Made by a program: the position numbers and the translations under genes
Source: Photobacterium sanguinicancri
Lineage (GTDB): Bacteria > Pseudomonadota > Gammaproteobacteria > Enterobacterales > Vibrionaceae
Assembly: GCF_024346675.1 (NCBI RefSeq)
Contig: NZ_AP024850.1
Location: 2,976,001 to 3,040,000 of the forward strand
Reading direction: 5' to 3'
Length of the DNA stretch: 64,000 bases
In this document: piece after piece, positions 55,467-64,000 of the stretch
How the letters are laid out: each line of letters starts with the position of its first letter
Numbering within the stretch: the first letter of the stretch is position 1
Notes under the pieces: model-generated
Databases searched by the model: none
Told to the model about the DNA's origin: nothing
What the model saw: the letters and a program-made list of their open reading frames with translations, nothing else

Positions 55467-58208
55467 TTAATCAAGAGTACGTTGAATTTCAACAATTTCG
55501 AATACTTCGATCTGGTCACCAACGCGAACATCATTGTAGTTCTTAACGCCGATACCACATTCGTAGCCATTCTTAACTTCAGCAACGTCATCTTTGAAGC
55601 GACGTAGTGACTCAAGCTCACCTTCGTAGATTACTACGTTATCACGTAGAACACGGATAGGGTTGTTACGCTTGATCGTACCTTCAGTAACCATACAACC
55701 AGCGATTGCGCCAATCTTAGGAGACTTGAATACGTCACGAACTTCAGCAAGACCGATGATTTCCTGACGGAATTCAGGAGCAAGCATACCGCCCATCGCT
55801 GCTTTAACTTCGTCAATCAATTGGTAAATGATTGAGTAGTAACGTAGGTCTAGGTTTTCGTTCTCGATCATACGGCGTGCAGGAACATCAGCACGTACGT
55901 TGAAACCAAGAATGATAGCGTTAGATGCTGCTGCAAGTACTGCATCAGTTTCTGTGATACCACCAACACCAGAACCAACAACGTTCACTTTAACTTCGTC
56001 TGTAGACAGTTTCATCAGTGAATCAGCGATTGCTTCGATAGAACCTTGTACGTCAGCTTTCAGTACTACGTTCAATTCAGCAACATCACCAGCAGTCATG
56101 TTAGAGAACATGTTCTCTAGTTTCGCTTTTTGTTGACGCGCTAGTTTAACATCACGGAATTTACCTTGACGGTAAAGTGCAACTTCACGTGCTTTACGCT
56201 CATCACGTACTACAGTCGCTTCGTCACCTGATGCTGGAACACCTGAAAGACCAAGGATCTCTACAGGAATAGAAGGACCCGCAGTATCGATGTCTTGACC
56301 GTTCTCATCGCGCATTGCACGAACACGGCCATGTTCAAGACCACAAAGAACGATATCGCCACGACGTAAAGTACCAGATTGAACAAGTACAGTTGCAACT
56401 GGACCACGGCCTTTATCTAGACGTGATTCAACAACAACACCGCTCGCCATACCTTCTTCAACTGCAGTCAGTTCAAGAATTTCAGACTGAAGCAAGATAG
56501 CTTCTAGAAGACCGTCAATGTTTGTACCTTGTTTCGCAGAGATGTGAACAAACATGTTCTCACCACCCCACTCTTCAGGGATAACATCGTACTGTGCCAG
56601 CTCGTTTTTCACGTTGTCTGGGTTAGCATCTTCTTTATCGATCTTGTTCACGGCAACAATCAGAGGAACGCCAGCTGCTTTAGCATGCTGAATCGCTTCG
56701 ACTGTTTGTGGCATTACGCCATCATCCGCAGCAACAACAAGTACAACGATATCTGTCGCTTGAGCACCACGAGCACGCATTGCGGTAAACGCGGCGTGTC
56801 CAGGAGTATCAAGGAAAGTGATCATACCGTTGCCAGTTTCTACGTGGTATGCACCAATGTGCTGTGTAATACCACCGGCTTCGCCTGATGCTACGTGTGC
56901 TTTGCGGATGTAATCCAGTGTTGATGTTTTACCGTGGTCAACGTGACCCATGATAGTAACAACAGGAGCACGAGAAACTGCTTCAGCCGTCTCTTCACGA
57001 TCAGACATTAGCGCTTCTTCAAGTTCATTCTCTTTACGAAGAATAACCTTGTGACCCATTTCTTCAGCAACAAGTTGTGCAGTTTCTTGGTCGATAACTT
57101 GGTTAATCGTTACCATAGCGCCCATTTTCATCATCGCTTTGATGATTTCGGTCGCTTTAACTGACATTTTGTTCGCCAGTTCAGAAACTACAATTGTTTC
57201 ACCGATAATAACGTCAGATTTGGCAACAGTTGCAGACTTATCAAAGCCTTGCTGCATTGATGTTGGAGCGTTAACTTGTGGTTTACCACGACCGCCACGA
57301 CCACCGCGTTGGTTACGACCACCGCGACCTTTATTACGGTCATCAGCTTTTGCTGCTGGCTTCTTCTTCTTACGACGACCACCTTCTTCTTTACGGTCTG
57401 CTTCATCTTCCGCTGCGCGAGCGTGAGTAGACGTCGTAACGTGGTAATCAGATTTTTCCATGTTCGCTGTTGCCTGATCAGGTTTTGACCAGTTTTTTTC
57501 GTTTTGTTCTGCCATCTTGCGTGCCTCTTCTAGCTGACGCTGACTATCTTCTTCGGCTTTACGCTTGGCTTCCTCTTCCCGGCGACGTTGTAGCGACTCA
57601 GCTTCTTTCTTAGCCTGTTCATCAGCGGCGGCGCGTTTAGCTTTCTCTTCAGCCTTACGCTTAACCTCGGCATCACTTTCCACCGTACCCTTGGTTTCTT
57701 GTGCTGCCTCTTCTTCTGCCTTACGCTTCGCTTTTTCTTCAGCTAAACGTGTCTCTTCAGCATCGCGTTTTGCTTTTTCTTCAGCATCACGTTTTGCTTG
57801 CTCTTCTGCTTGGCGCTGGGCTTGTTCGTCAGCTTGTTGCTTCACTGCATCTTCCGATTCACGGTTTGCAGCTTCTTCAGCGACACGCTGCTCTTCTTCA
57901 AGAGCAGAACGTTTTACAAAGGTGCGTTTTTTACGTACCTCAACCTGAACATTTTTGTTCTTTCCACCCGTACCAGACACACTGAGTGTGCTACGAGTCT
58001 TGCGCTGTAAAGTTAAGCGATTTGGAGCGGCATCTTCACCACTTCCGCCGTGTTCCTTTTTCAGGTGCGAAAGTAGATCCTGTTTTTCGTTTTGATTAAC
58101 ACTATCTTCAGCTTTCTTGCTGATACCAGCGTCGGCAAACTGTTGAAGCAGTCGATCAATTGGCGTACCAATTTCTTCGGCTAATGCTTTAACTGTAACC
58201 TCTGACAT
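55467..58208 (-). CDS. infB: Translation initiation factor IF-2
   Basis: Initiator-tRNA GTPase. The 913-residue protein has an N-terminal IF2_N domain ([26 protein letters not shown]), then a long Lys/Glu/Ala coiled segment (about 95-250, many [14 protein letters not shown] repeats). A Gly/Arg-rich stretch ([14 protein letters not shown]) and a second IF2_N unit follow. The G domain shows [17 protein letters not shown] and NKID. The C-terminal domains bind fMet-tRNA. The internal start for the beta form was not determined. Confidence 0.97.
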   Translation of the reverse strand: MSEVTVKALAEEIGTPIDRLLQQFADAGISKKAEDSVNQNEKQDLLSHLKKEHGGSGEDAAPNRLTLQRKTRSTLSVSGTGGKNKNVQVEVRKKRTFVKRSALEEEQRVAEEAANRESEDAVKQQADEQAQRQAEEQAKRDAEEKAKRDAEETRLAEEKAKRKAEEEAAQETKGTVESDAEVKRKAEEKAKRAAADEQAKKEAESLQRRREEEAKRKAEEDSQRQLEEARKMAEQNEKNWSKPDQATANMEKSDYHVTTSTHARAAEDEADRKEEGGRRKKKKPAAKADDRNKGRGGRNQRGGRGGRGKPQVNAPTSMQQGFDKSATVAKSDVIIGETIVVSELANKMSVKATEIIKAMMKMGAMVTINQVIDQETAQLVAEEMGHKVILRKENELEEALMSDREETAEAVSRAPVVTIMGHVDHGKTSTLDYIRKAHVASGEAGGITQHIGAYHVETGNGMITFLDTPGHAAFTAMRARGAQATDIVVLVVAADDGVMPQTVEAIQHAKAAGVPLIVAVNKIDKEDANPDNVKNELAQYDVIPEEWGGENMFVHISAKQGTNIDGLLEAILLQSEILELTAVEEGMASGVVVESRLDKGRGPVATVLVQSGTLRRGDIVLCGLEHGRVRAMRDENGQDIDTAGPSIPVEILGLSGVPASGDEATVVRDERKAREVALYRQGKFRDVKLARQQKAKLENMFSNMTAGDVAELNVVLKADVQGSIEAIADSLMKLSTDEVKVNVVGSGVGGITETDAVLAAASNAIILGFNVRADVPARRMIENENLDLRYYSIIYQLIDEVKAAMGGMLAPEFRQEIIGLAEVRDVFKSPKIGAIAGCMVTEGTIKRNNPIRVLRDNVVIYEGELESLRRFKDDVAEVKNGYECGIGVKNYNDVRVGDQIEVFEIVEIQRTLD

Positions 58209-58233
58209 GTTGCGCCTCCCTTGCTAGTAAGTT

Positions 58234-59721
58234 TTAAACTTCGTCGCTGAACCAGCAGATATTACGAGCAGCCATGATCAGCTCACCCGCTTTAACTTCG
58301 TCCAGACCTTCGATATCAAGCAAATCGTCTGTACCTTGGTCAGCTAGGTCTTCCAGTGTCACAACACCTTTAGCAGCTAGTTTGAATGCCATTTCACGTT
58401 CAAGGCTTTCAAGGCCTAAAAGGTCTTCTGCTGGTTCTACACCATCTAAAGACTCTTCTTGCGCAAGAGCAAGCGTTGTAAGTGCTTCTTTCGCACGAGC
58501 GCGTAGAGCTTCAACTGTGTCTTCGTCTAGGCCATCAACATCCATTAGCTCACTTACTGGTACGTAAGCGATCTCTTCTAGTGTTGTGAAACCTTCTTCA
58601 ACAAGAACAGTTGCAAAGTCAGCATCGATATCAAGGTGCTTAGTGAAAGCTTCAATTGACTCTTGTGCTTCTTCTTGGTGTTTCTTCTGTAGATCTGCAA
58701 CAGTCATTACGTTCAGTTCCCAACCAGTTAGTTGAGATGCTAGACGTACGTTTTGACCGCTACGACCAATCGCTTGAGCGAGATTATCTTGCTCAACCGC
58801 AATATCCATTGTGTGGTTGTCTTCATCAACGATGATAGAGCTAACCTCAGCTGGTGCCATTGCATTGATCACATATTGTGCTGGATTCTCATCCCACAAT
58901 ACGATATCGATACGCTCACCCGCCAATTCGCTAGAAACAGCTTGAACACGTGCGCCACGCATACCAACACACGCACCAACTGGGTCAATACGCTTGTCGT
59001 TAGTTTTCACTGCGATTTTTGCACGAGAACCAGGATCGCGTGCTGCGCCCATTAGTTCAATTACTTCTTCAGCAATTTCTGGCACTTCAATACGGAACAG
59101 TTCAGACAGCATTTCAGACTTAGAACGCGTCATGAACAGTTGGAAACCGCGCGCTTCTGGACGTACTGCGTACAATAATGCACGAACACGGTCACCAGAA
59201 CGGAAGTTTTCACGCGGAAGTTGATCTTCACGTTGGATAACCGCTTCTGCGTTATTACCCAAGTCAACGATAACTGCATCGCGGTTAACTTTTTTCACGA
59301 CACCAGTGATCAGTTCGCCTTCGTTATCTACGAATTGCTCAACGATTTGTGCGCGCTCAGCTTCACGTACTTTTTGTACGATAACTTGCTTCGCAGTTTG
59401 GGTCGTAATACGGTCAAACGTTACAGACTCAATTTCGTCTTCAACGTAATCATCTAGCTGAATGCTTTCATCATCGTACTGTGCAGCTTCAATCGTGATC
59501 TCAAGCGTAGGCTGAGTCACTTCGCTAACTGCTTTCCAACGACGGTACGTTACGAACTCACCCGTTTTACGGTCAATTTCTACACGTACTTCGATTTCAG
59601 CTTCATGTTTTTTCTTTGTTGCTGTCGCCAATGCGATTTCAAGCGCTTCAAAGATACGCTCACGAGGAACAGCTTTTTCGTTGGATACCGCTTCTACGAC
59701 AGCCAAGATTTCTTTGTTCAT
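58234..59721 (-). CDS. nusA: Transcription termination/antitermination factor NusA
   Basis: RNA polymerase-associated factor for pausing, termination and antitermination. The 495 residues include the N-terminal polymerase-binding domain, S1 ([22 protein letters not shown]), two KH domains ([21 protein letters not shown]) and two C-terminal acidic repeats as in gammaproteobacteria. 25 bases upstream of infB and 22 after rimP. Confidence 0.97.
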   Translation of the reverse strand: MNKEILAVVEAVSNEKAVPRERIFEALEIALATATKKKHEAEIEVRVEIDRKTGEFVTYRRWKAVSEVTQPTLEITIEAAQYDDESIQLDDYVEDEIESVTFDRITTQTAKQVIVQKVREAERAQIVEQFVDNEGELITGVVKKVNRDAVIVDLGNNAEAVIQREDQLPRENFRSGDRVRALLYAVRPEARGFQLFMTRSKSEMLSELFRIEVPEIAEEVIELMGAARDPGSRAKIAVKTNDKRIDPVGACVGMRGARVQAVSSELAGERIDIVLWDENPAQYVINAMAPAEVSSIIVDEDNHTMDIAVEQDNLAQAIGRSGQNVRLASQLTGWELNVMTVADLQKKHQEEAQESIEAFTKHLDIDADFATVLVEEGFTTLEEIAYVPVSELMDVDGLDEDTVEALRARAKEALTTLALAQEESLDGVEPAEDLLGLESLEREMAFKLAAKGVVTLEDLADQGTDDLLDIEGLDEVKAGELIMAARNICWFSDEV

Positions 59722-59743
59722 TTCTAATGCCCCAATTTAGCGG

Positions 59744-60199
59744 TTAGAATTTTGGAACCAGGTTGGCCTTGGAAATATTGCTTAGTGCAAACGTTTCGTC
59801 ATTACCGTCTACTTTCAGAGTGATTAACTCACCTTCAACAGAAATGATGTCACCTTTCCACTTACGACGGTTGCCCATCGCCATCTTCAATACCAGGCTG
59901 ACCTCGTGGCCAATAAATTGTTGGTAGTGTGCAACTTTAAAAAGCGGTCTTTCCATCCCAGGGGAGGACACTTCTAAGTTGTAAGCGACAGTCACTGGAT
60001 CTTCTACGTCCATTACTGCGCTGATCTGACGGCTAACTTCCGCACAGTCCTCTACAAATATGCCGTTTTCATGGTCAATGAAAACACGTAATGTAGAATG
60101 CTCGCCTGCTCGAATAAATTCCAAGCCAACAAGTTCATAACCTAAAGCAACAACAGGTGCTTCAAGCAATTCGGTTAATTGCATCTCTAAAGCTGTCAA
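59744..60199 (-). CDS. rimP: Ribosome maturation factor RimP
   Basis: 30S maturation factor. The start is set at TTG 60199, giving 151 residues that begin at [15 protein letters not shown], aligned with E. coli TLEQKLTEMITAPV. GGGGGG lies 5 bases upstream as a ribosome-binding sequence. The longer ATG at 60229 adds ten unconserved residues. Conserved [27 protein letters not shown] and NRRKWKGDI are present. First protein gene of the nusA-infB operon. Confidence 0.93.
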   Translation of the reverse strand: MTALEMQLTELLEAPVVALGYELVGLEFIRAGEHSTLRVFIDHENGIFVEDCAEVSRQISAVMDVEDPVTVAYNLEVSSPGMERPLFKVAHYQQFIGHEVSLVLKMAMGNRRKWKGDIISVEGELITLKVDGNDETFALSNISKANLVPKF

Positions 60200-60269
60200 A
60201 ACAACCCCCCGGAAACAAAAAAAGGGCATAAAGCCCAGTAAATACCTGAATGGTCATGTTTCAGATAAT

Positions 60270-60296
60270 AAAAAACCCCGAATTACGGGGTTTTTT
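60270..60296 (-). terminator. Terminator between tRNA-fMet and rimP
   Basis: AAAAAACCCCG (60270-60280) and CGGGGTTTTTT (60286-60296) form an 11-bp stem with loop AATTA. E. coli metY is likewise followed by a partial terminator before rimP, letting some transcripts continue. Confidence 0.88.
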
Positions 60297-60373
60297 ATTA
60301 CTGGACCCTGATATCACAGCAGTGCTGTGATAGAAAAACAACCTTTCGTAAGAATAGTTGATTTTCGGAAAAG

Positions 60374-60450
<77 letters not shown>

Positions 60451-60466
60451 TCCGAATCTGAGGGCG

Positions 60467-60495
60467 ATTATACGCGTCAGATGTTACTATTTCAA
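60467..60495 (-). promoter_or_regulatory. metY promoter
   Basis: TTGAAA (-35, 60490-60495) and TATAAT (-10, 60467-60472) with a 17-base spacer and a GC-rich start region. It ends about 17 bases before the tRNA 5-prime end. A strong sigma-70 promoter expected to drive metY and the rimP-nusA-infB genes. Confidence 0.8.
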
Positions 60496-60508
60496 GTAAC
60501 CAGAATAA

Positions 60509-60593
60509 TGGTGCCGAGAAGGGGACTTGAACCCCTACACCTTGCGGCACTAGCACCTCATGCTAGCGTGTCTACCAATTTCACCATCTCGGC
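60509..60593 (-). tRNA. leuU: tRNA-Leu (GAG)
   Basis: 85 bases including CCA, class II with a long variable arm. The anticodon loop ATGAGGT reads GAG. It lies just after secG, as leuU in E. coli, and is probably made from the secG transcript. Confidence 0.96.
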
Positions 60594-60604
60594 TAAATCT
60601 TTAA

Positions 60605-60937
60605 TTACTGAGGAATATCGCTGTTTACAGGGGCATTCTCAGTTTTTTCTACAACTTGTTCAGTTGCAGGCGAGCTTAGGTCTTCCCAGCCGCTTTTTTC
60701 TGCAGATTGTTTTGCACTAAGGTTACCCAGTACAAGACTAATAACGAAAAAGATCGTTGCACAAACTGCAGTCATTCGAGTTAAAAAGTTTCCAGAGCCA
60801 CCAGCGCCGAACAATGTTCCAGAAGCACCGGCCCCGAATGAGGCTCCCATATCTGCGCCTTTACCTTGTTGAACCAAAACTAGGCCAATAACGCCAAGCG
60901 CAGCCAACAGATAAATCACAAGTAGAATTTCGTACAT
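60605..60937 (-). CDS. secG: Protein translocase subunit SecG
   Basis: Inner-membrane partner of SecYE. ATG 60937 (MYEILLVIYLLAALGVIGLVLVQQGKGADMG) matches E. coli. ATG 60946 adds only three residues. 110 residues with two membrane helices around the conserved FGAGASGTLFGAGGSGNFLTRMTA loop. Confidence 0.96.
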   Translation of the reverse strand: MYEILLVIYLLAALGVIGLVLVQQGKGADMGASFGAGASGTLFGAGGSGNFLTRMTAVCATIFFVISLVLGNLSAKQSAEKSGWEDLSSPATEQVVEKTENAPVNSDIPQ

Positions 60938-61130
60938 GGGTTCCACCTATGGTCCATTTGGTTGAGCCAGCTTTGCCAAAGCAGCGCCAGCAGTCACCCT
61001 CAACAAGGGAGCGGTGAGATACTAGCGAATGCAGCTAAGACTGACAAGTAAAATATGAGGATTTCCCACGATTAAGCTTTACTTGAACAACAAATAAGCA
61101 AAAGTGAGAATCAAACCTAATACCTTATTG

Positions 61131-61169
61131 GGTGTTTCTGCAAATAACAACGAGACTTACAGAAACACC
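61131..61169 (-). other. Hairpin in the glmM-secG gap
   Basis: GGTGTTTCTG (61131-61140) and CAGAAACACC (61160-61169) form a 10-bp stem with a 19-base loop shortly after the glmM stop. Without a T-run it is not a classic terminator. It may affect mRNA stability. The rest of the 243-base gap shows no ORF. Confidence 0.5.
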
Positions 61170-61189
61170 GACTATTAACTTATTAGCAG

Positions 61190-62527
61190 TTAACAGTTTT
61201 CTTCTACAGCGCGTGCAATTTCTAACGCCGACGCTTGTACAAGTTCAGCATTTTCACCTTCAACCATGACACGGATTAAAGGCTCGGTGCCTGATTTACG
61301 CAATAAAACGCGACCAGTTTCACCCAGCTTCGCTTCTACCGCTTTTGTTGCTGCAATTACTGCATCAGATTCAAGAGGGTTAGACTCACCTTTAAAACGA
61401 ATGTTCTCTAGTACCTGTGGGAACATTGTCATACCATCTGACAGCTCTTTTAGTGACATCTTGCTACCTACAATAGAAGACATAACCTGTAGACCCGCAA
61501 CAATACCGTCACCCGTAGTCACTTTATCAAGAAGAATAACGTGACCTGAGTTTTCAGCACCAATTAACCAATCGTGCTTTTGCAACTCTTCCATCACGTA
61601 GCGGTCGCCCACATTGGCACGAACAAAAGGAATACCTAAGTTTTTAAGCGCGACTTCCATACCAAGGTTAGTCATTAGCGTACCAACAACACCACCTTTT
61701 AGTTCACCACGACGTAATGCATCACGCGCAATGATATACGCAATTTGGTCACCATCAACCTTATTGCCTTCTTCATCAACCATGATGACGCGGTCGCCAT
61801 CACCATCTAATGCGATACCAAAGTCTGCTTTTTCTTCTAGTACTTTAGCTTGCAGTGCTCGAATATCTGTTGCACCCACTTCATGGTTAATGTTGGTGCC
61901 GTTTGGCTCACAACCTAAAGTGATCACTTCTGCGCCAAGTTCTTTAAACACTGCTGGCGCGATATGGTAGGTTGCACCGTGTGCACAATCCACTACGATC
62001 TTGTAGTTAGACAGATCATATTTAGATGGGAAGGTACCTTTACAGAATTCAATGTAACGACCTGCAGCATCATCAATACGGTATGCCTTACCCAATTGTG
62101 CTGATTCAACACACGTTAGGGGTTTATCTAGCTCAGCTTCAATCGCAAATTCAATTTCATCCGGCAGCTTTGTGCCCTGCGCCGAGAAGAACTTAATACC
62201 GTTATCGTAGTATGGGTTGTGCGAGGCTGAAATGACAATCCCCGCTTCAGCGCGGAATGTACGCGTCAGGTAAGCGACCGCTGGTGTAGGCATTGGGCCA
62301 GTAAATGCAGCTTGTAAGCCTGCTGCCGCTAAACCCGCTTCTAATGCCGATTCCAACATATAACCAGAAATGCGAGTATCTTTACCGATAAGCACTTTTT
62401 TGGTGCCTTGCTTGGATAGCACTCGACCTGCAGCCCAACCTAACTTTAGGACAAACTCAGGTGTAATTGCACCTTCACCAACAAGACCACGAATCCCATC
62501 GGTACCAAAATACTTACGTTCAGCCAT
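61190..62527 (-). CDS. glmM: Phosphoglucosamine mutase
   Basis: Converts glucosamine-6-phosphate to glucosamine-1-phosphate for UDP-GlcNAc. The 445 residues have the phospho-Ser in [18 protein letters not shown], the metal loop [13 protein letters not shown] and the sugar-binding AENSGHVI. It follows folP by 10 bases in the ftsH-folP-glmM order. Confidence 0.97.
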   Translation of the reverse strand: MAERKYFGTDGIRGLVGEGAITPEFVLKLGWAAGRVLSKQGTKKVLIGKDTRISGYMLESALEAGLAAAGLQAAFTGPMPTPAVAYLTRTFRAEAGIVISASHNPYYDNGIKFFSAQGTKLPDEIEFAIEAELDKPLTCVESAQLGKAYRIDDAAGRYIEFCKGTFPSKYDLSNYKIVVDCAHGATYHIAPAVFKELGAEVITLGCEPNGTNINHEVGATDIRALQAKVLEEKADFGIALDGDGDRVIMVDEEGNKVDGDQIAYIIARDALRRGELKGGVVGTLMTNLGMEVALKNLGIPFVRANVGDRYVMEELQKHDWLIGAENSGHVILLDKVTTGDGIVAGLQVMSSIVGSKMSLKELSDGMTMFPQVLENIRFKGESNPLESDAVIAATKAVEAKLGETGRVLLRKSGTEPLIRVMVEGENAELVQASALEIARAVEENC

Positions 62528-62537
62528 TTTTTCGCTC

Positions 62538-63377
62538 CTAGCTTTTATTCATCTGCATCTTTGTCATTTGGCACACTTTAAGTACATCGACGGTTTCCGC
62601 CACATCATGCACTCGAATGATTTGTGCGCCCTTCATTGCTGCAATAGCGGCACACGCCAAGCTACCAGCAACACATTCTGCAGGTTTTTTATCTAATAAT
62701 TTAAACACCATCGATTTACGGGACATGCCAACAAGCAAAGGTAAACCGAATTGGTGGAATTGTTCTAAATGTGCAAGCAACTGATAATTATCTTCAATTG
62801 TTTTACCAAAGCCATATCCAGGGTCAAGTAATAGCTGATTTTTAGCAATCCCAGCTTTCTCACACGCCTGAATACGTTCCGCTAGAAATTGACTGACATC
62901 CATCAGTAGATTTTCGTAGCTTGGTTGGTGCTGCATTGTACGCGGTTGCCCTTGCATATGCATTAAGCATACAGGAACGTTTGCGGCGGCGGCAGCTTCT
63001 AGTGCTCCCGGTTCTTGCAGTGCACGTACATCGTTGATTAAATCAGCCCCCGCATTCACAGCTGCGGTCATTACCTGTGCTTTACTGGTGTCTATCGAAA
63101 TCCAGCAATCAAAGCGTTGACGAATCGCTTCTATAACAGGAACAACCCGATCGAGTTCTTCTGCTGTCGCGACATCCGCAGCCCCTGGACGGGTTGACTC
63201 ACCACCAATATCGATGATGCTAACCCCTGCCGAAAGCATGCTTTCGACATGACGCATCGCATGATCAAATTGATGAAACTGACCCCCGTCAGAAAATGAA
63301 TCTGGGGTCACATTCAAAATTCCCATCGCATGGGAAAAAGACAAATCAAGAGTCTTATCTTTACTGGTCAAAATCAT
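62538..63377 (-). CDS. folP: Dihydropteroate synthase
   Basis: Condenses p-aminobenzoate with the pterin pyrophosphate; sulfonamide target. Start taken at ATG 63377 ([32 protein letters not shown]), aligned with E. coli. In-frame ATG 63386 and GTG 63404 are alternatives. Family motifs intact: [24 protein letters not shown] and [11 protein letters not shown]. About 279 residues. It lies downstream of the ftsH terminator, so an internal promoter or read-through is needed. Confidence 0.95.
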   Translation of the reverse strand: MILTSKDKTLDLSFSHAMGILNVTPDSFSDGGQFHQFDHAMRHVESMLSAGVSIIDIGGESTRPGAADVATAEELDRVVPVIEAIRQRFDCWISIDTSKAQVMTAAVNAGADLINDVRALQEPGALEAAAAANVPVCLMHMQGQPRTMQHQPSYENLLMDVSQFLAERIQACEKAGIAKNQLLLDPGYGFGKTIEDNYQLLAHLEQFHQFGLPLLVGMSRKSMVFKLLDKKPAECVAGSLACAAIAAMKGAQIIRVHDVAETVDVLKVCQMTKMQMNKS

Positions 63378-63428
63378 TGGCTGCATTCCACTTATTCCCA
63401 ACACGACAAATCAGTACCCTGATAAACA

Positions 63429-63455
63429 AAAAACCCCGAACGAGTCGGGGTTTTT
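63429..63455 (-). terminator. Terminator after ftsH
   Basis: AAAAACCCCGA (63429-63439) and TCGGGGTTTTT (63445-63455) form an 11-bp stem with loop ACGAG. Confidence 0.9.
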
Positions 63456-63472
63456 AAGATCAACACTCAGCG

Positions 63473-64000
63473 TTATGCTTGAGGCTTATCATCATCGTTA
63501 GTTTTTTGTGCCGGCTCGTCAGCAACGTCTGTTGCACTCTCATCAGCTTTTGCTTCAGGTTGTGCGTCAGCCTTTGGTGCGTCGTCGGTTGATTTTAATG
63601 TATCGTCCGTATCACCCCAGCCTTTTGGCGCTCGGATAACCGTTTTACGGTCCATTAAGTCATCAATCTGACCAGCATCAATCGTTTCATACTTCATCAG
63701 TGCATCTTTCATTGCATGCATGATATCCATATTTTGCGATAAAATTTCACGAGCACGTTCGTAGTTTCGGTCAATAACCGCACGAACTTCAGTATCGATT
63801 GCACGAGCAGTATCGTCTGACATGTGTTTGGTCTGTGTTACAGAGCGGCCAAGGAATACTTCACCTTCGTCTTCTGCATACAGAATTGGACCCATCTTGT
63901 CAGAGAAACCCCACTGAGTAACCATCTTGCGCGCAATATCAGTTGCACGTTCGATATCATTTGATGCACCAGTAGATACCTTGTCTGCACCGTAGATAAG
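63473..64000 (-). CDS. ftsH: ATP-dependent zinc metalloprotease FtsH, C-terminal part (cut by right edge)
   Basis: Membrane AAA+ protease degrading sigma-32, LpxC and damaged membrane proteins. The visible 175 residues are the end of the peptidase domain: [42 protein letters not shown], followed by [15 protein letters not shown] and a long acidic disordered tail (about 40 residues). The frame is open to base 64000 with the start beyond it, so the gene is partial only because of the window. Terminator just downstream. Confidence 0.96.
   Translation of the reverse strand, partial: LIYGADKVSTGASNDIERATDIARKMVTQWGFSDKMGPILYAEDEGEVFLGRSVTQTKHMSDDTARAIDTEVRAVIDRNYERAREILSQNMDIMHAMKDALMKYETIDAGQIDDLMDRKTVIRAPKGWGDTDDTLKSTDDAPKADAQPEAKADESATDVADEPAQKTNDDDKPQA

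Noticed and set aside
57565..57948. Long plus-strand Ser/Ala-rich ORF inside infB
   Set aside because: It is the antisense shadow of the Lys/Glu/Ala repeat of IF-2.
60481..60720. ORF running over tRNA-Leu and secG
   Set aside because: It crosses a functional tRNA and the opposite strand of secG.

Overview
This window is chromosomal DNA of a marine gammaproteobacterium of the Vibrionaceae, most likely Photobacterium or a close relative. That placement is inference from gene content and protein similarity recalled from memory. Supporting clues are a large two-PilZ protein next to serB/radA (the V. cholerae PlzC arrangement), a PAS-GGDEF-EAL protein beside ubiU/ubiV (the V. cholerae RocS position), a small XapX-type gene between nupC and the deo operon, and the metY-rimP-nusA-infB-rbfA-truB-rpsO-pnp-nlpI block.

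Region 1 (1 to about 16.8 kb) is an acquired defence-type island. It opens with a tyrosine integrase of the P4/DUF4102 class broken by one in-frame TAG. Next comes a minus-strand chain of seven genes that overlap or nearly abut: two different hsdM genes, one hsdS, hsdR, a DUF262 protein, an AAA ATPase ending in a DUF3696-like block, and an unrecognised 289-residue protein. Upstream are a 751-residue ankyrin-repeat protein, two very small genes, and a 570-residue protein joining a SAM methyltransferase to an HNH-type nuclease domain. The DUF262, ATPase, unknown-protein and hsdS genes look more AT-rich than hsdR/hsdM, which suggests assembly from different sources.

Region 2 (about 17 to 44 kb) is a conserved core block resembling the E. 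coli 99-100 minute region: yjjX, trpR, slt, ettA, radA, serB, ytjB, deoDBAC, a yjjV-like TatD gene, prfC, rimI and holD. Inserted among these are two PilZ genes, an M23 peptidase, a PEP-CTERM protein, xapX, nupC and glgX. The deo genes, nupC and probably xapX form a nucleoside uptake and salvage unit. The nupC promoter carries CRP-like sites and a PurR/LacI-family-like palindrome.

Region 3 (about 44 kb to the end) resembles the E. coli 71-72 minute block. It holds the oxygen-independent ubiquinone genes ubiT, ubiU and ubiV with a cyclic-di-GMP enzyme between them, and an FNR-like box upstream of ubiT. Then come nlpI, pnp, rpsO, truB, rbfA, infB, nusA, rimP, initiator tRNA-fMet, tRNA-Leu(GAG), secG, glmM, folP and the 3-prime part of ftsH. 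Translation, ribosome assembly and RNA decay functions are grouped here with the usual terminators, the pnp leader hairpin and promoters for metY and rpsO.

The most unusual content is the type I restriction operon with two HsdM subunits and three co-transcribed accessory genes, followed by the methyltransferase-HNH fusion. No CRISPR array, rRNA gene or intact insertion sequence was seen.
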